From Hyphomicrobiales bacterium (lineage in GTDB: Bacteria > Pseudomonadota > Alphaproteobacteria > Rhizobiales > Rhizobiaceae), in assembly GCA_900469965.1 (NCBI GenBank), contig UBZP01000007.1:1-64000 (forward strand): 64,000 bases of DNA. The letters run 5' to 3'. The notes below the pieces were generated by a model that saw only the letters and a program-made list of their open reading frames with translations, did no database searches and was not told the origin of the DNA. Positions 26,845-35,453 of the stretch are shown piece after piece. Positions within the stretch are counted from its first letter, which is position 1. Every line of letters starts with the position of its first letter. The translations under genes and the position numbers were made by a program.

Positions 26845-27330
26845 TGCGAGCAAAAATCGCCAGTCTGGAGGGGGGACGGCTTGCGCACTCGCGGCGTCCT
26901 GCCGTTCGAGGCGGACTTGCCTACGGCGCGCTCCATCAAGTGGCCGGCTGCGGAAACGCCGCGGTCGACGGGGTCGCCGCCTTCCCGCCCTGCCCAGGTC
27001 GATCTTCATCCCGACCGCTTCGTCTTCGTCGAGTGCGACAAGGAAGAGGCGGTACTTGCAAGCTTCGAGGAGGCTTTGCGATACGGCGGGGTTGGTGCAG
27101 TCGTTGCCGAGTTGGTGCGGCTGCCATGACGGCATCGCGCCGCCTGCGGCCTCACGATGATCGATGTAGATCCGGCGGCCGACCTTGCCGCGCTGGAACG
27201 ACTGACGCAGTGGGCGATTGTCGCAATATTCTCCCGTCGCCGCCTGCCTTGACTTGGCTGACGGCACGTCGATCCTGGTCCATCTGACCGACCAGGCGCC
27301 CATTCGCGGCCGACCCGGCTACTGGCTCTT
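26845..27330 (+). pseudogene. imuA and imuB remnants
   Basis: Plus-strand frames spell parts of ImuA: IASLEGGRL, GGLAYGALHQVAGCGNAAVDGVAA, then, shifted, PDRFVFVECDKEEAVLASFEEALRYGGVGAVVAELVRL, a RecA-like fold. At 27150-27280 follow VDPAADLAALERLTQWA and, shifted again, YSPVAACLDLADGTS, like the middle of ImuB, a Y-family polymerase relative. With DnaE2 these make a damage-induced mutagenesis cassette. Stops and frameshifts show that the genes are dead. Confidence 0.65.
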
Positions 27331-27653
27331 GGAAAGCAGGGGCGGGAAAGCCAAGAGCATTCTGCACTTCGATGAAAATAGCACTCTATGCTCAGGGGCT
27401 GATCGGTATACTGGTGCCGGACATGCCAGATGCCGCCTGTGCCGCGAAGCTCAGGAAGCTGGCCGAGATCTTTGGTGATCGTGCCTATGTTTCCCTCTGT
27501 CTTCGCCGTCGGCCCACTGATCAACTGGTTCGAAACGTCCCAATAAGTCAAATAAAACGAGTTGCGTAACAACTTTGTAGCAGCGATGGCTGGTCGTGGT
27601 GCTACGCGAACAGTGCAAAAGAGGCGGCGTCTGGTTTGCGCCGCCACAAGCGG

Positions 27654-28079
27654 TCACGCCGACGTGTCTACACGATACGCCATCCCCAGAGACCTTGGCG
27701 CGGTCTCCTTGAAGCCGAACTTTTCATAGAGCGTGTTTGCCGGCACATCAGCGATTAGGCTGACATAAGCCGAAGGATGAAGGTTCTCTTTCACGTGCTC
27801 CATGATGGCCGTCATGATTGTCTTTCCGAGCCCGCGCCCCTGGTGCTCTGGATGGACGGCGATGTCCACGACCTGAAAGAAGCAGCCTCCATCTCCGATC
27901 AAGCGTCCCATTCCGACCGCGGAACCCTCGTGAAAGATGAGTGCGGAAAAGATGGTCCCCTGCAACCCCTTTTGCGCGGCGGCCTCCACAAACGGGCTTA
28001 GCCCCGCCACGGCGCGAAGATGCAAATATTCCGCAACTGACGGGGTTCGAGCTACGACTGAGTAGGTAGGCTGGTTCAT
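27654..28079 (-). CDS. GNAT-family N-acetyltransferase
   Basis: The 141-aa protein has the GNAT acetyl-CoA signature VVDIAVHPEHQGRGLGKTIMTAIMEHV (about residues 70-96, with the QGRGLG loop), preceded by GMGRLIGDGGCFFQ and followed by ADVPANTLYEKFGF, the conserved beta5-alpha4 end. It transfers an acetyl group from acetyl-CoA to an amine; the substrate cannot be read. ATG at 28079 matches the family start; the in-frame extension upstream is unlike GNAT proteins. It stands alone on the minus strand. Confidence 0.9.
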   Translation of the reverse strand: MNQPTYSVVARTPSVAEYLHLRAVAGLSPFVEAAAQKGLQGTIFSALIFHEGSAVGMGRLIGDGGCFFQVVDIAVHPEHQGRGLGKTIMTAIMEHVKENLHPSAYVSLIADVPANTLYEKFGFKETAPRSLGMAYRVDTSA

Positions 28080-28468
28080 TTGACTTCTTTTCCTCTTCAC
28101 GCCAGGCGCAGAAGCGCTACAGACATTGTTCCACCTAGCAGATGCGTCGGTATCCGTTTTGACCGCAGCAAGGGAAGACTGCAAGTCTTAAGGTAGAGCA
28201 CAGAGATCCAGAATTTTGTCATGCTCGCCGCGGGCGGATTAGGCGGTCGCACAAGGGTCGCCTTATATTCCCCTAGTGCTTCGGCAGGTGCCCAAGAATC
28301 CAGGTGTGCACATCTAGAAGACATTGCGCTCCTCCTGGGGCGCCGCGATGTTGAAAACCTTCGGATAGCCGCATACCTTGCAAGCTCGTGTCGCTGGGGG
28401 CCAAACCCTCTGAGGCGGCGGGCTGTTGAACGGGGCAAAAACGAGAATACTCACTGAGGGGCGAGACA

Positions 28469-28894
28469 ATGGGCGATTTGCTTACGCAACGTCTGATCCT
28501 TGAATTCCTGAGAAAGCACACCTTGGCGGTCATCGCGACCTGCCATCGCAATGGAACGCCGGAGGCTGCTACGATCGACTTCTCGGTGCGCGACAATCTT
28601 GAGATCGTGTTCAGCACTTTCAACGACACGCGAAAGTTCGACAATCTAGCGGAGCGTCCCGGCGTCGCGTTCGTAGTCGGATGGAACGACAATATCACGG
28701 TTCAATACGAGGGCGAGGCAACAAGGGTTCCTGCCGCGGATATCGAACAATACCAGGAAGCTTATCTCAACAGCCTTCCTGCCGACAGGGAGTTCATAGA
28801 GAAAGGGGCCGTGATGTTCAAAGCGACGCCGCGGTGGATTCGATACTCCGATTTCAACAAAGAGCCTCCCGAACTGATCGAGATTCAATTCTGA
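28469..28894 (+). CDS. Pyridoxamine 5'-phosphate oxidase-fold protein
   Basis: The 141-aa protein has the split-barrel FMN-binding fold: LEFLRKHTLAVIATCHRNGTPEAATIDFSV (about residues 10-40), a typical first block of PNPOx-like proteins, then LEIVFSTFNDTRKFDNLAERPGVAFVVGW. Members bind FMN, F420 or heme and reduce or sense small molecules. A GAGGGG site lies 8 bases upstream. No linked genes suggest a substrate. Confidence 0.85.
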   Translation: MGDLLTQRLILEFLRKHTLAVIATCHRNGTPEAATIDFSVRDNLEIVFSTFNDTRKFDNLAERPGVAFVVGWNDNITVQYEGEATRVPAADIEQYQEAYLNSLPADREFIEKGAVMFKATPRWIRYSDFNKEPPELIEIQF

Positions 28895-29064
28895 CAGACG
28901 CGACGGCTTCGGGTCGCCGTCGCCGGCCTGTTCGCCCTTTTCAACCCGATCGCAAACCGCGGGCTTGCCGGCCTGGCCCGCCGCATTCCGTTCTCGCTGT
29001 TGGACGGCTCGACAAGGCCAGCAGCTGCTCGACGGAGATGTATCGATCGGCGTACCGGGCGAGA

Positions 29065-29453
29065 TGAATGTCGACGGTGCCGTCGCCTGCGCCTCGATCG
29101 TTTCCAAGCCGGTGATCGGCGCTCTGCCACCGCAGGAATTTACCGGTGAGGGCGAAGACGAGATCACCCGTGCCGGACAGATCCTGCCGGTACGGATCGG
29201 CGGGCCCGACCAGTTGGAGATCGCCCACCAGATGCGGTGGGCTGGAACGCGCTTTCCGCTGATGCGCGGTGACGGCTACCGCTATGGCTGGTTTGCCATC
29301 ACCAGTATCGCGAGAGCCATTCTGAACTGGCGCGCATCGGCGTGCCGTTCGTCGTCAGGCATTCGATCACCATGATCAAGACCGAGCACGATATCGGCGC
29401 CCGGCAACAGATCATCCAAGGCCTGCTGTCGCTCTTCAACGCTCTCAACTGAG
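29065..29453 (+). pseudogene. Phage tail protein (P2 gpU-like), frameshifted
   Basis: The frame from about 29065 reads PPQEFTGEGEDEITRAGQILPV and RYGWFAITSI, and in another frame ELARIGVPFVVRHSITMIKTEHDIGARQQIIQGLLSLFNALN. Together these are a gpU-type tail protein; a frameshift lies near 29312. It is the first of three adjacent P2-type tail genes, all damaged or cut. Confidence 0.7.
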
Positions 29454-29460
29454 GCCACCC

Positions 29461-29760
29461 ATGCCGAGAACCATCACCGTCGAGCGCGAGGGCATCGCCC
29501 TCGACGCGCCGCTCTGGCGTGTCCACGGCGTGCGCGGGCGCGGCCTGCTCGAAGACACCAATGCCCTTAATCCGGGGCTTGCCGGGCTTGGCATGCATCT
29601 GCCGATCGGCGCCACCGTCATCATCCCCGACCTTCCGGAACAGGCGTCGCCATCGTGGACTGGAAAATCACCTCGACGGGCAGGACATGTCGGCGGCCAT
29701 GAAGCCGTATCTGATCAGCGCCGAGGTGACCGACAAGGAGGGGACCGGCATAAGGAAAGG
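29461..29760 (+). pseudogene. Phage tail proteins gpX (complete start) and gpD (fragment)
   Basis: From 29461 the frame reads MPRTITVEREGIALDAPLWR then NALNPGLAGLGMHLPIGATVIIPDLP, a LysM-like tail protein X. After a frameshift near 29650 it continues IVDWKITSTGQDMSAAMKPYLISAEVTDKEGTG, the first 30 residues of a tail protein D/late control protein. The rest of gpD is missing and replaced by unrelated sequence. Confidence 0.7.
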
Positions 29761-29767
29761 GGCGACC

Positions 29768-29935
29768 ATGGCCGACGAAGACCGGACAGTGAAGAGGGAC
29801 AGCATCCATGTCGAGCACGGGTGCCAACATCCGGGCTGTAAGAAGTGTGGCTCGTCGGGCTGCTACTGCGGCAAGGGAGCGACGGTTTGGTTCTGCCTGG
29901 AGCATCGTCCGGTCGACGGGAGAAAATGCCAGTAG
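29768..29935 (+). CDS. Small Cys-rich protein, possible zinc binder (55 aa)
   Basis: The 55-aa protein begins MADEDRTVKRDSIHVEHGC and has the pattern C-x3-C-x2-C-x4-C-x-C-x8-C with a final C near the end. Paired with His residues (VEHGCQH, CLEHRP) this could hold one or two zinc ions. The ATG has AGGAAAGG 6 bases upstream. It follows directly on the prophage tail remnant and may have been carried with it. No function known. Confidence 0.6.
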   Translation: MADEDRTVKRDSIHVEHGCQHPGCKKCGSSGCYCGKGATVWFCLEHRPVDGRKCQ

Positions 29936-30134
29936 CTAGGGCCGGTGCGATAGCTTGCCGGCAGCCAGCGAAGTTCTCCTCCCGTCCTCCTCGGTTCTCG
30001 CAATGATAGCAGTAGCTAGATTTAGCACTTTGCACGAACAGCGAAAGGTTGGTACGTACAGTTCAGCGCCTCGGCGCTGTTCCCCTCTGGGCTTTGATAG
30101 CCCGTTTGCCCCGCATGTGGCTTGCGGAAGCAAG

Positions 30135-30230
30135 ATGACCCGTGACCCATGGTGGCTGTACGCTTTGCTGATTGCTGGCGTGCTGCTGACGCTGGCGAGC
30201 ATGGCCGGGCATGTCTGGCAGGTGCTCTAG
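30135..30230 (+). CDS. 31-aa single-span membrane protein
   Basis: A short frame starts MTRDPWWLYALLIAGVLLTL and ends GHVWQVL. It is one hydrophobic helix with a short charged N-terminus, and GGAAG lies 4 bases before the start. Such tiny membrane proteins are easily missed; expression is not shown. Two other tiny membrane proteins lie at 50882 and 60220, but this one does not resemble them in sequence. Confidence 0.45.
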   Translation: MTRDPWWLYALLIAGVLLTLASMAGHVWQVL

Positions 30231-30349
30231 CGTTCCTGCCTCACGGGCTGACTGGACTCGATCCGCTGCAAGGTCTCGCGAACGACGCGAATGTCGAAGC
30301 CCCAAGACGCAGCAGATGCCGCCCCGGTGATCGAAGAGACTTGGGACGT

Positions 30350-30690
30350 TCAGTGTCCCCCGAGCGACCGCATAGAGACGGCGGCATCGCTGGTTTGCTT
30401 TTCGACGGCCGACAGGCGGAGTTCCTGCGTGTCGAGCGTTCGCATCTCACCCTCCAGGGCGGTCAACTGCTTGTCCAACTTGTCGAGCCGCCCAGCCGCT
30501 TCTGGCAGCCATGCCTTGGCGCCTTTTGGGTACTGGATCGCCCAGAACCTTTTCCCCGCCTTCAAGGTCTGCAGGACCAGGTAGACTCGCCCGATGCTTA
30601 TCTCGCCCTCTAACCCCTGATAGTCCTCGTCCGGCTTGCCGTCGATGCCGGTCTCCTCTCCCCATGTCCGAACCCATCGGTATTTCTTTC
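30350..30690 (-). CDS. Small hydrophilic protein, unknown family
   Basis: The minus strand codes for ITWRKKYRWVRTWGEETGIDGKPDEDYQGL, then EISIGRVYLVLQTLKAGKRFWAIQYP, then a Lys/Glu-rich coiled-coil-like tail (RLDKLDKQLTALEGEM). The WRWVR...IGRVY...FWAI layout recurs in short rhizobial proteins of unknown role. No ATG or GTG is in a good position, so the start is uncertain (perhaps TTG near 30565 or an upstream rare start), or the 5' end is damaged. Confidence 0.45.
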
Positions 30691-30696
30691 GCCAGG

Positions 30697-30927
30697 TTAT
30701 CGCTTCTTCCGTGCGCGCTTGGTTGTTCGATAGGCTTTCGGATTGCCCAAGACGGCAAGAATATGGTGATCGGCCAAGGTAGCAATCGCCGTACAGACCT
30801 CCATCTCATCCCATCCTGCCATCACTGCGTCGCGGACGAGGTCCTGCAGCCGTGTCTCTATGGCCGCCTCGCATTCGAGTAGACGGTCCATGCTGATCGG
30901 CGTTCTAGGCGAGCGTATATCGGCCAT
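30697..30927 (-). CDS. Small helical protein, paralog of 36551-36838
   Basis: The 76-aa protein starts MADIRSPRTPISMDRLLECEAAIE and shares the block AGWDE-E-x-x-TA-A-x-ADHHILA with the protein at 36551-36838. GGAGGAGATC lies directly before the ATG at 30927. It follows the zinc-ribbon gene at 30993-31241 by 65 bases, and the two are probably co-transcribed from the stress-type promoter at 31342-31366. No named family was recognised; it is predicted to be helical and soluble. Confidence 0.75.
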   Translation of the reverse strand: MADIRSPRTPISMDRLLECEAAIETRLQDLVRDAVMAGWDEMEVCTAIATLADHHILAVLGNPKAYRTTKRARKKR

Positions 30928-30992
30928 GATCTCCTCCATCCTGGAGAAGGATAGAGCAGCCGAACAATCTGGAAAGGCGATGCAATCGATGG

Positions 30993-31241
30993 CTACTGCC
31001 CTGGCAGCCTCTGGTTCACATCCGGCGTCGGCGGCCTGATCCTTGCCTCGATCCCCTTGCCGCCGCACTCCGAGCAGCGGACGTGATCCGCGACCTGGAT
31101 CGGGTGGTCTCTCCCAAGCTTCGACACGAGCTTCTCAGCCGTCACCGTCTTGCCCCTCTGGCACCGCGGGCACCATAGGTCAAAGCGGTATCCCTGGTCA
31201 TGGAACTGGCCAAGGGTGGAGAAGGTGATTTCGCCGGACAT
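30993..31241 (-). CDS. Small zinc-ribbon protein, paralog of 36926-37156
   Basis: The 82-aa protein starts MSGEITFSTLGQFHDQGYRFDLWC and has two C-x2-C pairs, CPRC (about residue 24) and CSEC (about residue 56), spaced as a zinc ribbon. It is clearly related to the protein at 36926-37156 (LWC-x-RC, TAE-x-x-x-x-x-LGR-H, RC-x-x-C-x-GK). Both are found next to a helical partner (30697-30927; 36551-36838). An upstream GGAAC-N18-TT promoter lies at 31342-31366. Confidence 0.78.
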   Translation of the reverse strand: MSGEITFSTLGQFHDQGYRFDLWCPRCQRGKTVTAEKLVSKLGRDHPIQVADHVRCSECGGKGIEARIRPPTPDVNQRLPGQ

Positions 31242-31341
31242 AGGCTTGCGTTGCCCAAAGGCTGCAGAACGTCAAGAGAACATCGCGGGTCTCTTCGGCC
31301 GATGCGCAGCGCCTCTGGGACCTTCCTTCAATGGTGCAGTG

Positions 31342-31366
31342 AACACCTGTCGCTTGTTGATGTTCC
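31342..31366 (-). promoter_or_regulatory. EcfG-type stress promoter (GGAAC-N18-TT)
   Basis: On the minus strand GGAAC (31366-31362) is followed after 18 bases by TT (31343-31342), here GTT. It reads toward the zinc-ribbon gene at 31241, leaving a leader of about 90 bases. Confidence 0.7.
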
Positions 31367-31369
31367 ATA

Positions 31370-31395
31370 GGAACAAAAATGGCTAGCCCGAGCTT
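31370..31395 (+). promoter_or_regulatory. EcfG-type stress promoter, N19 spacing, divergent partner
   Basis: GGAAC (31370-31374) is followed after 19 bases by TT (31394-31395). It starts 4 bases from the end of the divergent site on the other strand and reads toward the HD/ligase pair at 31426. Confidence 0.5.
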
Positions 31396-31425
31396 CCCCT
31401 CAGAAAGCAAAGGCAGGAGGCAGAC

Positions 31426-31872
31426 ATGACCCCGGAAGTCATGGTGAGGCGAGCATTTGAAATCGCTCAAGACGCTCACCGAGGCCAATTGGATAAGGCT
31501 GGAGAGCCATACATTGAACATTGCCGGCGCGTCGCGGAACAGGTGAAATCTGCAGACGAAAAGGCGGTTGCATACTTGCACGATGTCGTTGAAAAAACAC
31601 GCAGATGGCCGATAGAGCGTCTCCAAGCTGAGGGGTTTCCGCGCCCGGTTCTGGCGGCAGTTCAGGCACTGACAAAAGCGTCTTCGGAGAGTCACGAGAG
31701 CTTTATCCGCAGGGCCCTGAGCAACAAGCTGGCTGCGGGTGTAAAGGTTGCGGACCTGAGAGACAACCTCGTTCAAGCACTGCAGCTGGGAGGGGACGTT
31801 ACACCGATCATGCGAGACCTTGCGACCGCAACGGCCAAAACCGCATCGCAGCAAGCAGCTAGTACGGTGTAG
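31426..31872 (+). CDS. HD-domain hydrolase, RelA/SpoT-HD-like
   Basis: The 148-aa protein has the small RelA/SpoT-type HD domain: FEIAQDAHRGQLDKAGEPYIEHCRRVAEQV (about residues 11-40, first metal His), AYLHDVVEKTRR (HD pair, about residue 49) and GVKVADLRDNL (last Asp, about residue 108). It is single-domain, so it could hydrolyse (p)ppGpp-like nucleotides or other phosphates; the substrate is not known. AGGAGG lies 5 bases upstream. It precedes a DNA ligase gene by 2 bases and has a stress-type promoter (31370-31395). Confidence 0.82.
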   Translation: MTPEVMVRRAFEIAQDAHRGQLDKAGEPYIEHCRRVAEQVKSADEKAVAYLHDVVEKTRRWPIERLQAEGFPRPVLAAVQALTKASSESHESFIRRALSNKLAAGVKVADLRDNLVQALQLGGDVTPIMRDLATATAKTASQQAASTV

Positions 31873-31874
31873 GT

Positions 31875-32846
31875 ATGGCGAAACATAGTTCTCAAGATGC
31901 ACCCGGCCACGACCCGATGCCGGCTCGTATCGAACCCTGCCTCGCACAGCTTGTCCGTAGGCCGCCAGTCGGGCCGGAATGGTTCTTCGAGGTGAAATGG
32001 GACGGCTATCGGTTGGCGGTTCACAAGGAGGCGACGGGCGTCCGTATCATCACGCGCGGCGGCCATGATTGGACCGATCGCTTTCCCGCCATTACGCAGG
32101 CTGCAGACGCGATGCACGCAAAAACGCTGATCCTGGACGGAGAAGCGGTCGTTCTCGATAAACAGGGACGTTCCGACTTTGGAGCTCTTCAGCAGGCTCT
32201 CGGAGGGCGCGGCGGTAAGCGCAGCGCCGGTGAAGCTCTGTTCTACGCCTTCGACCTTCTCTACCTCAATGGTCACGATCTCAGCCGCATGCCACTGCAC
32301 GACCGGCGAGCCATGCTTGAAGCTGTGGTTCACGTTCCGGGCGGCATCATTCGCTTGTCTGAGGAGATCGGCGCGAACGGCGCGGATCTGTTGAAGGGGG
32401 CGTGCGGCATGGGCCTTGAGGGCATCATCGGCAAGGACGTTACGAAGCCATATCGTTCCGGACGCCTCGGCGACTGGGTGAAGGTTAAATGCGTCCAGAG
32501 CGAGGGGTTCCTAATCGTCGGCTACCAGCCCTCTCAAGCCGCGCTCGGCGGGATCGGTCGCCTGCTCCTGGCGGCAAGAAAAGGGAATGAGCTGGTCTAT
32601 GTCGGCGGCGTCGGAACCGGCTTCACCGCCCGATCGGGTACCGCGCTACGCCGCCAGCTGGACGATATAGCGATTCCGAAATCCGCCATTGAGGTCGAAA
32701 AGCGCAAGGGCGTGTTCGTAAAGCCGATACTGCTGGCGGAGGTAGAATTTCGAGCCTGGACCCGCGACGGGAAGCTACGTCACGCTTCGTTCAAAGGGCT
32801 CCGGGACGAAGCGGACGAGGCGTCGGTCTACCGCATTGGGGACTAG
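31875..32846 (+). CDS. Stand-alone ATP-dependent DNA ligase (LigD/LigC type)
   Basis: The 323-aa protein is an ATP-dependent ligase: nucleotidyl Lys motif EVKWDGYRL (about residues 37-45), then RGGHDWTDRFP, LDGEAVVLD, GMGLEGIIGK, DWVKVK and the C-terminal OB-fold (YVGGVGTGF, AEVEFRAWT). It lacks the polymerase and nuclease domains of full LigD and matches ligase-only rhizobial paralogs that join breaks in non-homologous end joining. No ku gene is in the window. It is probably co-transcribed with the HD gene 2 bases upstream. Confidence 0.9.
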   Translation: MAKHSSQDAPGHDPMPARIEPCLAQLVRRPPVGPEWFFEVKWDGYRLAVHKEATGVRIITRGGHDWTDRFPAITQAADAMHAKTLILDGEAVVLDKQGRSDFGALQQALGGRGGKRSAGEALFYAFDLLYLNGHDLSRMPLHDRRAMLEAVVHVPGGIIRLSEEIGANGADLLKGACGMGLEGIIGKDVTKPYRSGRLGDWVKVKCVQSEGFLIVGYQPSQAALGGIGRLLLAARKGNELVYVGGVGTGFTARSGTALRRQLDDIAIPKSAIEVEKRKGVFVKPILLAEVEFRAWTRDGKLRHASFKGLRDEADEASVYRIGD

Positions 32847-33277
32847 CAACCGGTGGGAAGTAGCTATCCGGCATCAGCCGGAGCACGCGCAACATCCCAT
32901 TCATGAACTGGCGATTATCGTGGGAAGGGCGGGACTTACGTCCACGCTTCGCAGGAAGAGCGGCTTGACGATAGCCAATCCCGCGTCGCTCAGGTCTCCA
33001 CTTGCCATCTTCTTTGAGCTAATGATTGAAAGCAGGATCTGGGGCTTTCCATCCTACGCCTCTCAGGCTGTGACCTCCGCGCAAACCCCCCCGCACCTCG
33101 TATTGAACAGGACGAACACGGCCATAGCGCGATTCCAGTCGTAATGATCTCGCAGGCGGCCGCAGGACAATTGGTCAGGGGAGAACTTCCCTTCACTCAG
33201 GCTTTAGAGCTTGGCACCGCAATTGTGGACGCCGCCGAGCTGCCGAATGCGCTTGTTGACTCGGCGTTCACTGCCGC
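32847..33277. other. Stretch without a supported gene
   Basis: A plus-strand frame from 33144 starts with a plausible short segment (GQLVRGELPFTQALELG) but soon becomes shadow of the gene on the other strand. Nothing is called. Confidence 0.35.
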
Positions 33278-34051
33278 TTACCCGGTTGGCACGTTTAGTG
33301 ATTTCGTCTGTACGGAGGTCGCAGGTCCCAGGAATTTTAGGTCTGTGCTCGACCCCAAAGCTGTCATCCGCGCGGCGACGTCGCTTCTTTCACCAACAAT
33401 TGGAAGCCCGACATGCTCGGAGAGATCCAGCTCGGTCGTGAAGACGTTTCCGCGACCCTTTAAACGCTTCAGAAGGTAGCTGTCTTCAGCTATCTGCTTC
33501 CGAGGTCTCCCTTTGTCGTCGTAAGAATGGCCCATCCTGGTAGTTGAGAACCCCGCGAGCGTCACAGACGGCACGCCCATGAAAAGTGCGTAGCAGGTGG
33601 CGGCGACGCCGTTCGTCACCTTGCCGACCGCTCCAATGCCGGCGGGAAGCCCGCCACTCACCGCGGTTACCATTGCCTCGCGTTCAGCCTTGGTGGCGCG
33701 CATGAGACTTCCATAGCGCACGTGCGGCTTAGCCAGGAGTTCCAGATGCATCCACCAGAGAGGCTTGTTGTGGAGCCATAGCAGGCCTCTCGTCCTGACA
33801 TGTGGATGTTCGTCCCACGACTTCCTCCGCTTGCGAAACGTCAAGTCCGCAGGCGGAAGCCCCAACGCATTGGCTGTCTTCCCCGCGTTGTTAATGTCGA
33901 CGCGTGCACAATGTCCAATCAGGCCAGGTGGAATGGTGGGGGAGGGCGCGGAGCCGAGGATCAACCACGGCCTATCCAGAATGCCAAGCTGTGCGAGCCA
34001 GCGACGGTGTCTTTGTCGCAATTTCTCAAGTGCATCAGGGTCGTTCGCCAT
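33278..34051 (-). CDS. Glycosyltransferase-like protein (GT29-type), weak
   Basis: The 257-aa protein begins with a short helix and then a Rossmann-like strand-loop WLILGSAPSPTIPPGLIGHCARVDINNAGKTANALG. Its central part has SLMRATKAEREAMV, GGLPAGIGAVGKVTNGVAATCYALFMG and VTLAGFSTTRMGHSY. The GxAPS start and G-x-x-TNG-x-x-A-x-x-A core recall sialyltransferase-like (GT29/42) proteins of bacteria. That assignment is tentative. It is alone on the minus strand and lacks a recognised promoter. Confidence 0.5.
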   Translation of the reverse strand: MANDPDALEKLRQRHRRWLAQLGILDRPWLILGSAPSPTIPPGLIGHCARVDINNAGKTANALGLPPADLTFRKRRKSWDEHPHVRTRGLLWLHNKPLWWMHLELLAKPHVRYGSLMRATKAEREAMVTAVSGGLPAGIGAVGKVTNGVAATCYALFMGVPSVTLAGFSTTRMGHSYDDKGRPRKQIAEDSYLLKRLKGRGNVFTTELDLSEHVGLPIVGERSDVAARMTALGSSTDLKFLGPATSVQTKSLNVPTG

Positions 34052-34932
34052 CGCAGGTTCCGTAGCTAAGGCAGCGAGAGTGCAACAATGGGTCAGCTGC
34101 GGATCGCGGCCTTTCTCTCAGTTGCGGCATTGCAGAAGCACGTCTGTTTTTGGCTTTCGTATTGACTGTCGACGAAAACGGTTTCCTGAAAGTAAATTGT
34201 TGCGGAAGTCACTATCAGACCTCACGCAGCGTCCGCATTGCTCCGACCAGATCTATACAAACCGTTGCCATGCCAGCCGAGCCGCGGGCACCTCAGGAGA
34301 ACTCATGTTTGGCGATGTCAAATTCGCTGCGAGCGACTAGGCAGCGACCAAAGCAAGCTAAGCCGACGTTCGAGATGGTATTCCATGACACCTCCAAATA
34401 TTGGCTGGCCTTACCTTGCTAGCACCACAAGTTGCGGGCAACTGTGATGTGCTTCCAAGTAGAGTGTGCCGTTGTGCCGCTCGAACGGGCCTGGCTGCTT
34501 ACAAGCCCCACAAGAGCCCGGCGGCGCTGGCGAGAACACAGTCTCGTACATGGCGGCTTCGCTGAAACACGCTTTTCAAAACCGGAACACGTTCGGCTGT
34601 AGGAAGGACGGCTTCGAGTGCCAGCCTACGAAGCTCTTTGAGATCTCCATTCTCGGGCTGTGGGGGCTCAATGTCGTCAACGGCTTCGCAACGTTCCCTC
34701 GCGCGCTGTGGTGCCGCTCGTACAGCATCTCTCCTTCAATCGCCATCATCGACGATTGTGAAGAACCGTTTCTCGCTCCGCGAAGACTCCACGATTGCCC
34801 GGTGTCCCGAAACCATACGCATCGGGCCTCCTTGGCCCTGACCGAAATTCTCGAAGACGCCGTCTTCCGAGCATGCGGCTCCGCACACGGCGGTTGCAGC
34901 AGTTTCGATCTCGCTAACAACACCTGACTTCT
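34052..34932. other. Stretch without a supported gene
   Basis: No frame with a family match or a good start. Some plus- and minus-strand frames of about 110-150 codons overlap each other and look like chance frames in GC-rich DNA. Confidence 0.35.
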
Positions 34933-35198
34933 TCAGTGAAGGGCTTTCTTCTTCCTTCTAGCCTTCGGGCTGCCGTAGATTCCCGCTTCCAGTGCGGCCA
35001 GAATGAACGCCTCCCGTGCTATTCTTCTCGGTGCGCCGCGCACAAGGACGGCGCGGCAAACACGAACCGCTTCCATGCATGTTTATCTGGCCATCGCGAA
35101 AGGCGTTCTGCTGCCTGTTGCGTGCTTCGCACTTTCTCCAATTCACCCGGGCGTCCCGTCTGCAGGTAGACACTTTTTGTCCAGTATCTCGGGTCCAT
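34933..35198 (-). pseudogene. DUF982 protein, frameshifted
   Basis: The start MDPRYWTKSVYLQTGRPGELEKVRSTQQAAERLSRWPDKH is a normal DUF982 N-terminus; the end, in another frame, PRRIAREAFILAALEAGIYG, is a normal DUF982 C-terminus. One or more indels near 35080 separate the halves. ATG at 35198 has GGAG 7 bases upstream, and a stress promoter (35230-35254) reads into it, so it decayed recently or holds a sequence error. Confidence 0.75.
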
Positions 35199-35229
35199 GG
35201 GGCATCTCCAACACCTCTCCTAGATCCTC

Positions 35230-35254
35230 AACGAAGAATGCGTCGCGCAGTTCC
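35230..35254 (-). promoter_or_regulatory. EcfG-type stress promoter (GGAAC-N18-TT)
   Basis: GGAAC on the minus strand (35254-35250), 18 bases, then TT (35231-35230), in the form CGTT. It reads into the frameshifted DUF982 gene starting at 35198. Confidence 0.6.
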
Positions 35255-35269
35255 CGTGGAAAGACCACA

Positions 35270-35428
35270 TCAGATCGTCTTCGGCGGATCCGGGTTTTCG
35301 TCGGGGTTCGGGAGCGGTAACTCGTCCGGAAGGCTAGGCGGATCCGGTTCCTTGACTGGCTGAGGGTCGATCGGGGGTGGAACGGGCCGCGGCGGGATAT
35401 CGTCGCCACGATTCACGGGCAAGCTCAT
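35270..35428 (-). CDS. Small Pro/Asp-rich protein (52 aa)
   Basis: The 52-aa protein starts MSLPVNRGDDIPPRPVPPPI and continues DPQPVKEPDPPSLPDELPLP to a PPKTI end; about one residue in three is Pro. AAGGAG lies 8 bases before the ATG at 35428. Such a chain would be extended and disordered, perhaps a binding or crowding element in stressed cells. A stress-type promoter with N19 spacing precedes it (35454-35479). It sits between two DUF982 genes on the same strand. Confidence 0.7.
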   Translation of the reverse strand: MSLPVNRGDDIPPRPVPPPIDPQPVKEPDPPSLPDELPLPNPDENPDPPKTI

Positions 35429-35453
35429 GGCAAGGTCTCCTTTTCAGAAGATC

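Noticed and set aside
32487-32511. GGAAC-N18-TT on the minus strand inside the ligase gene
   Set aside because: It lies within a coding sequence, reads antisense and precedes no gene start; a chance match.
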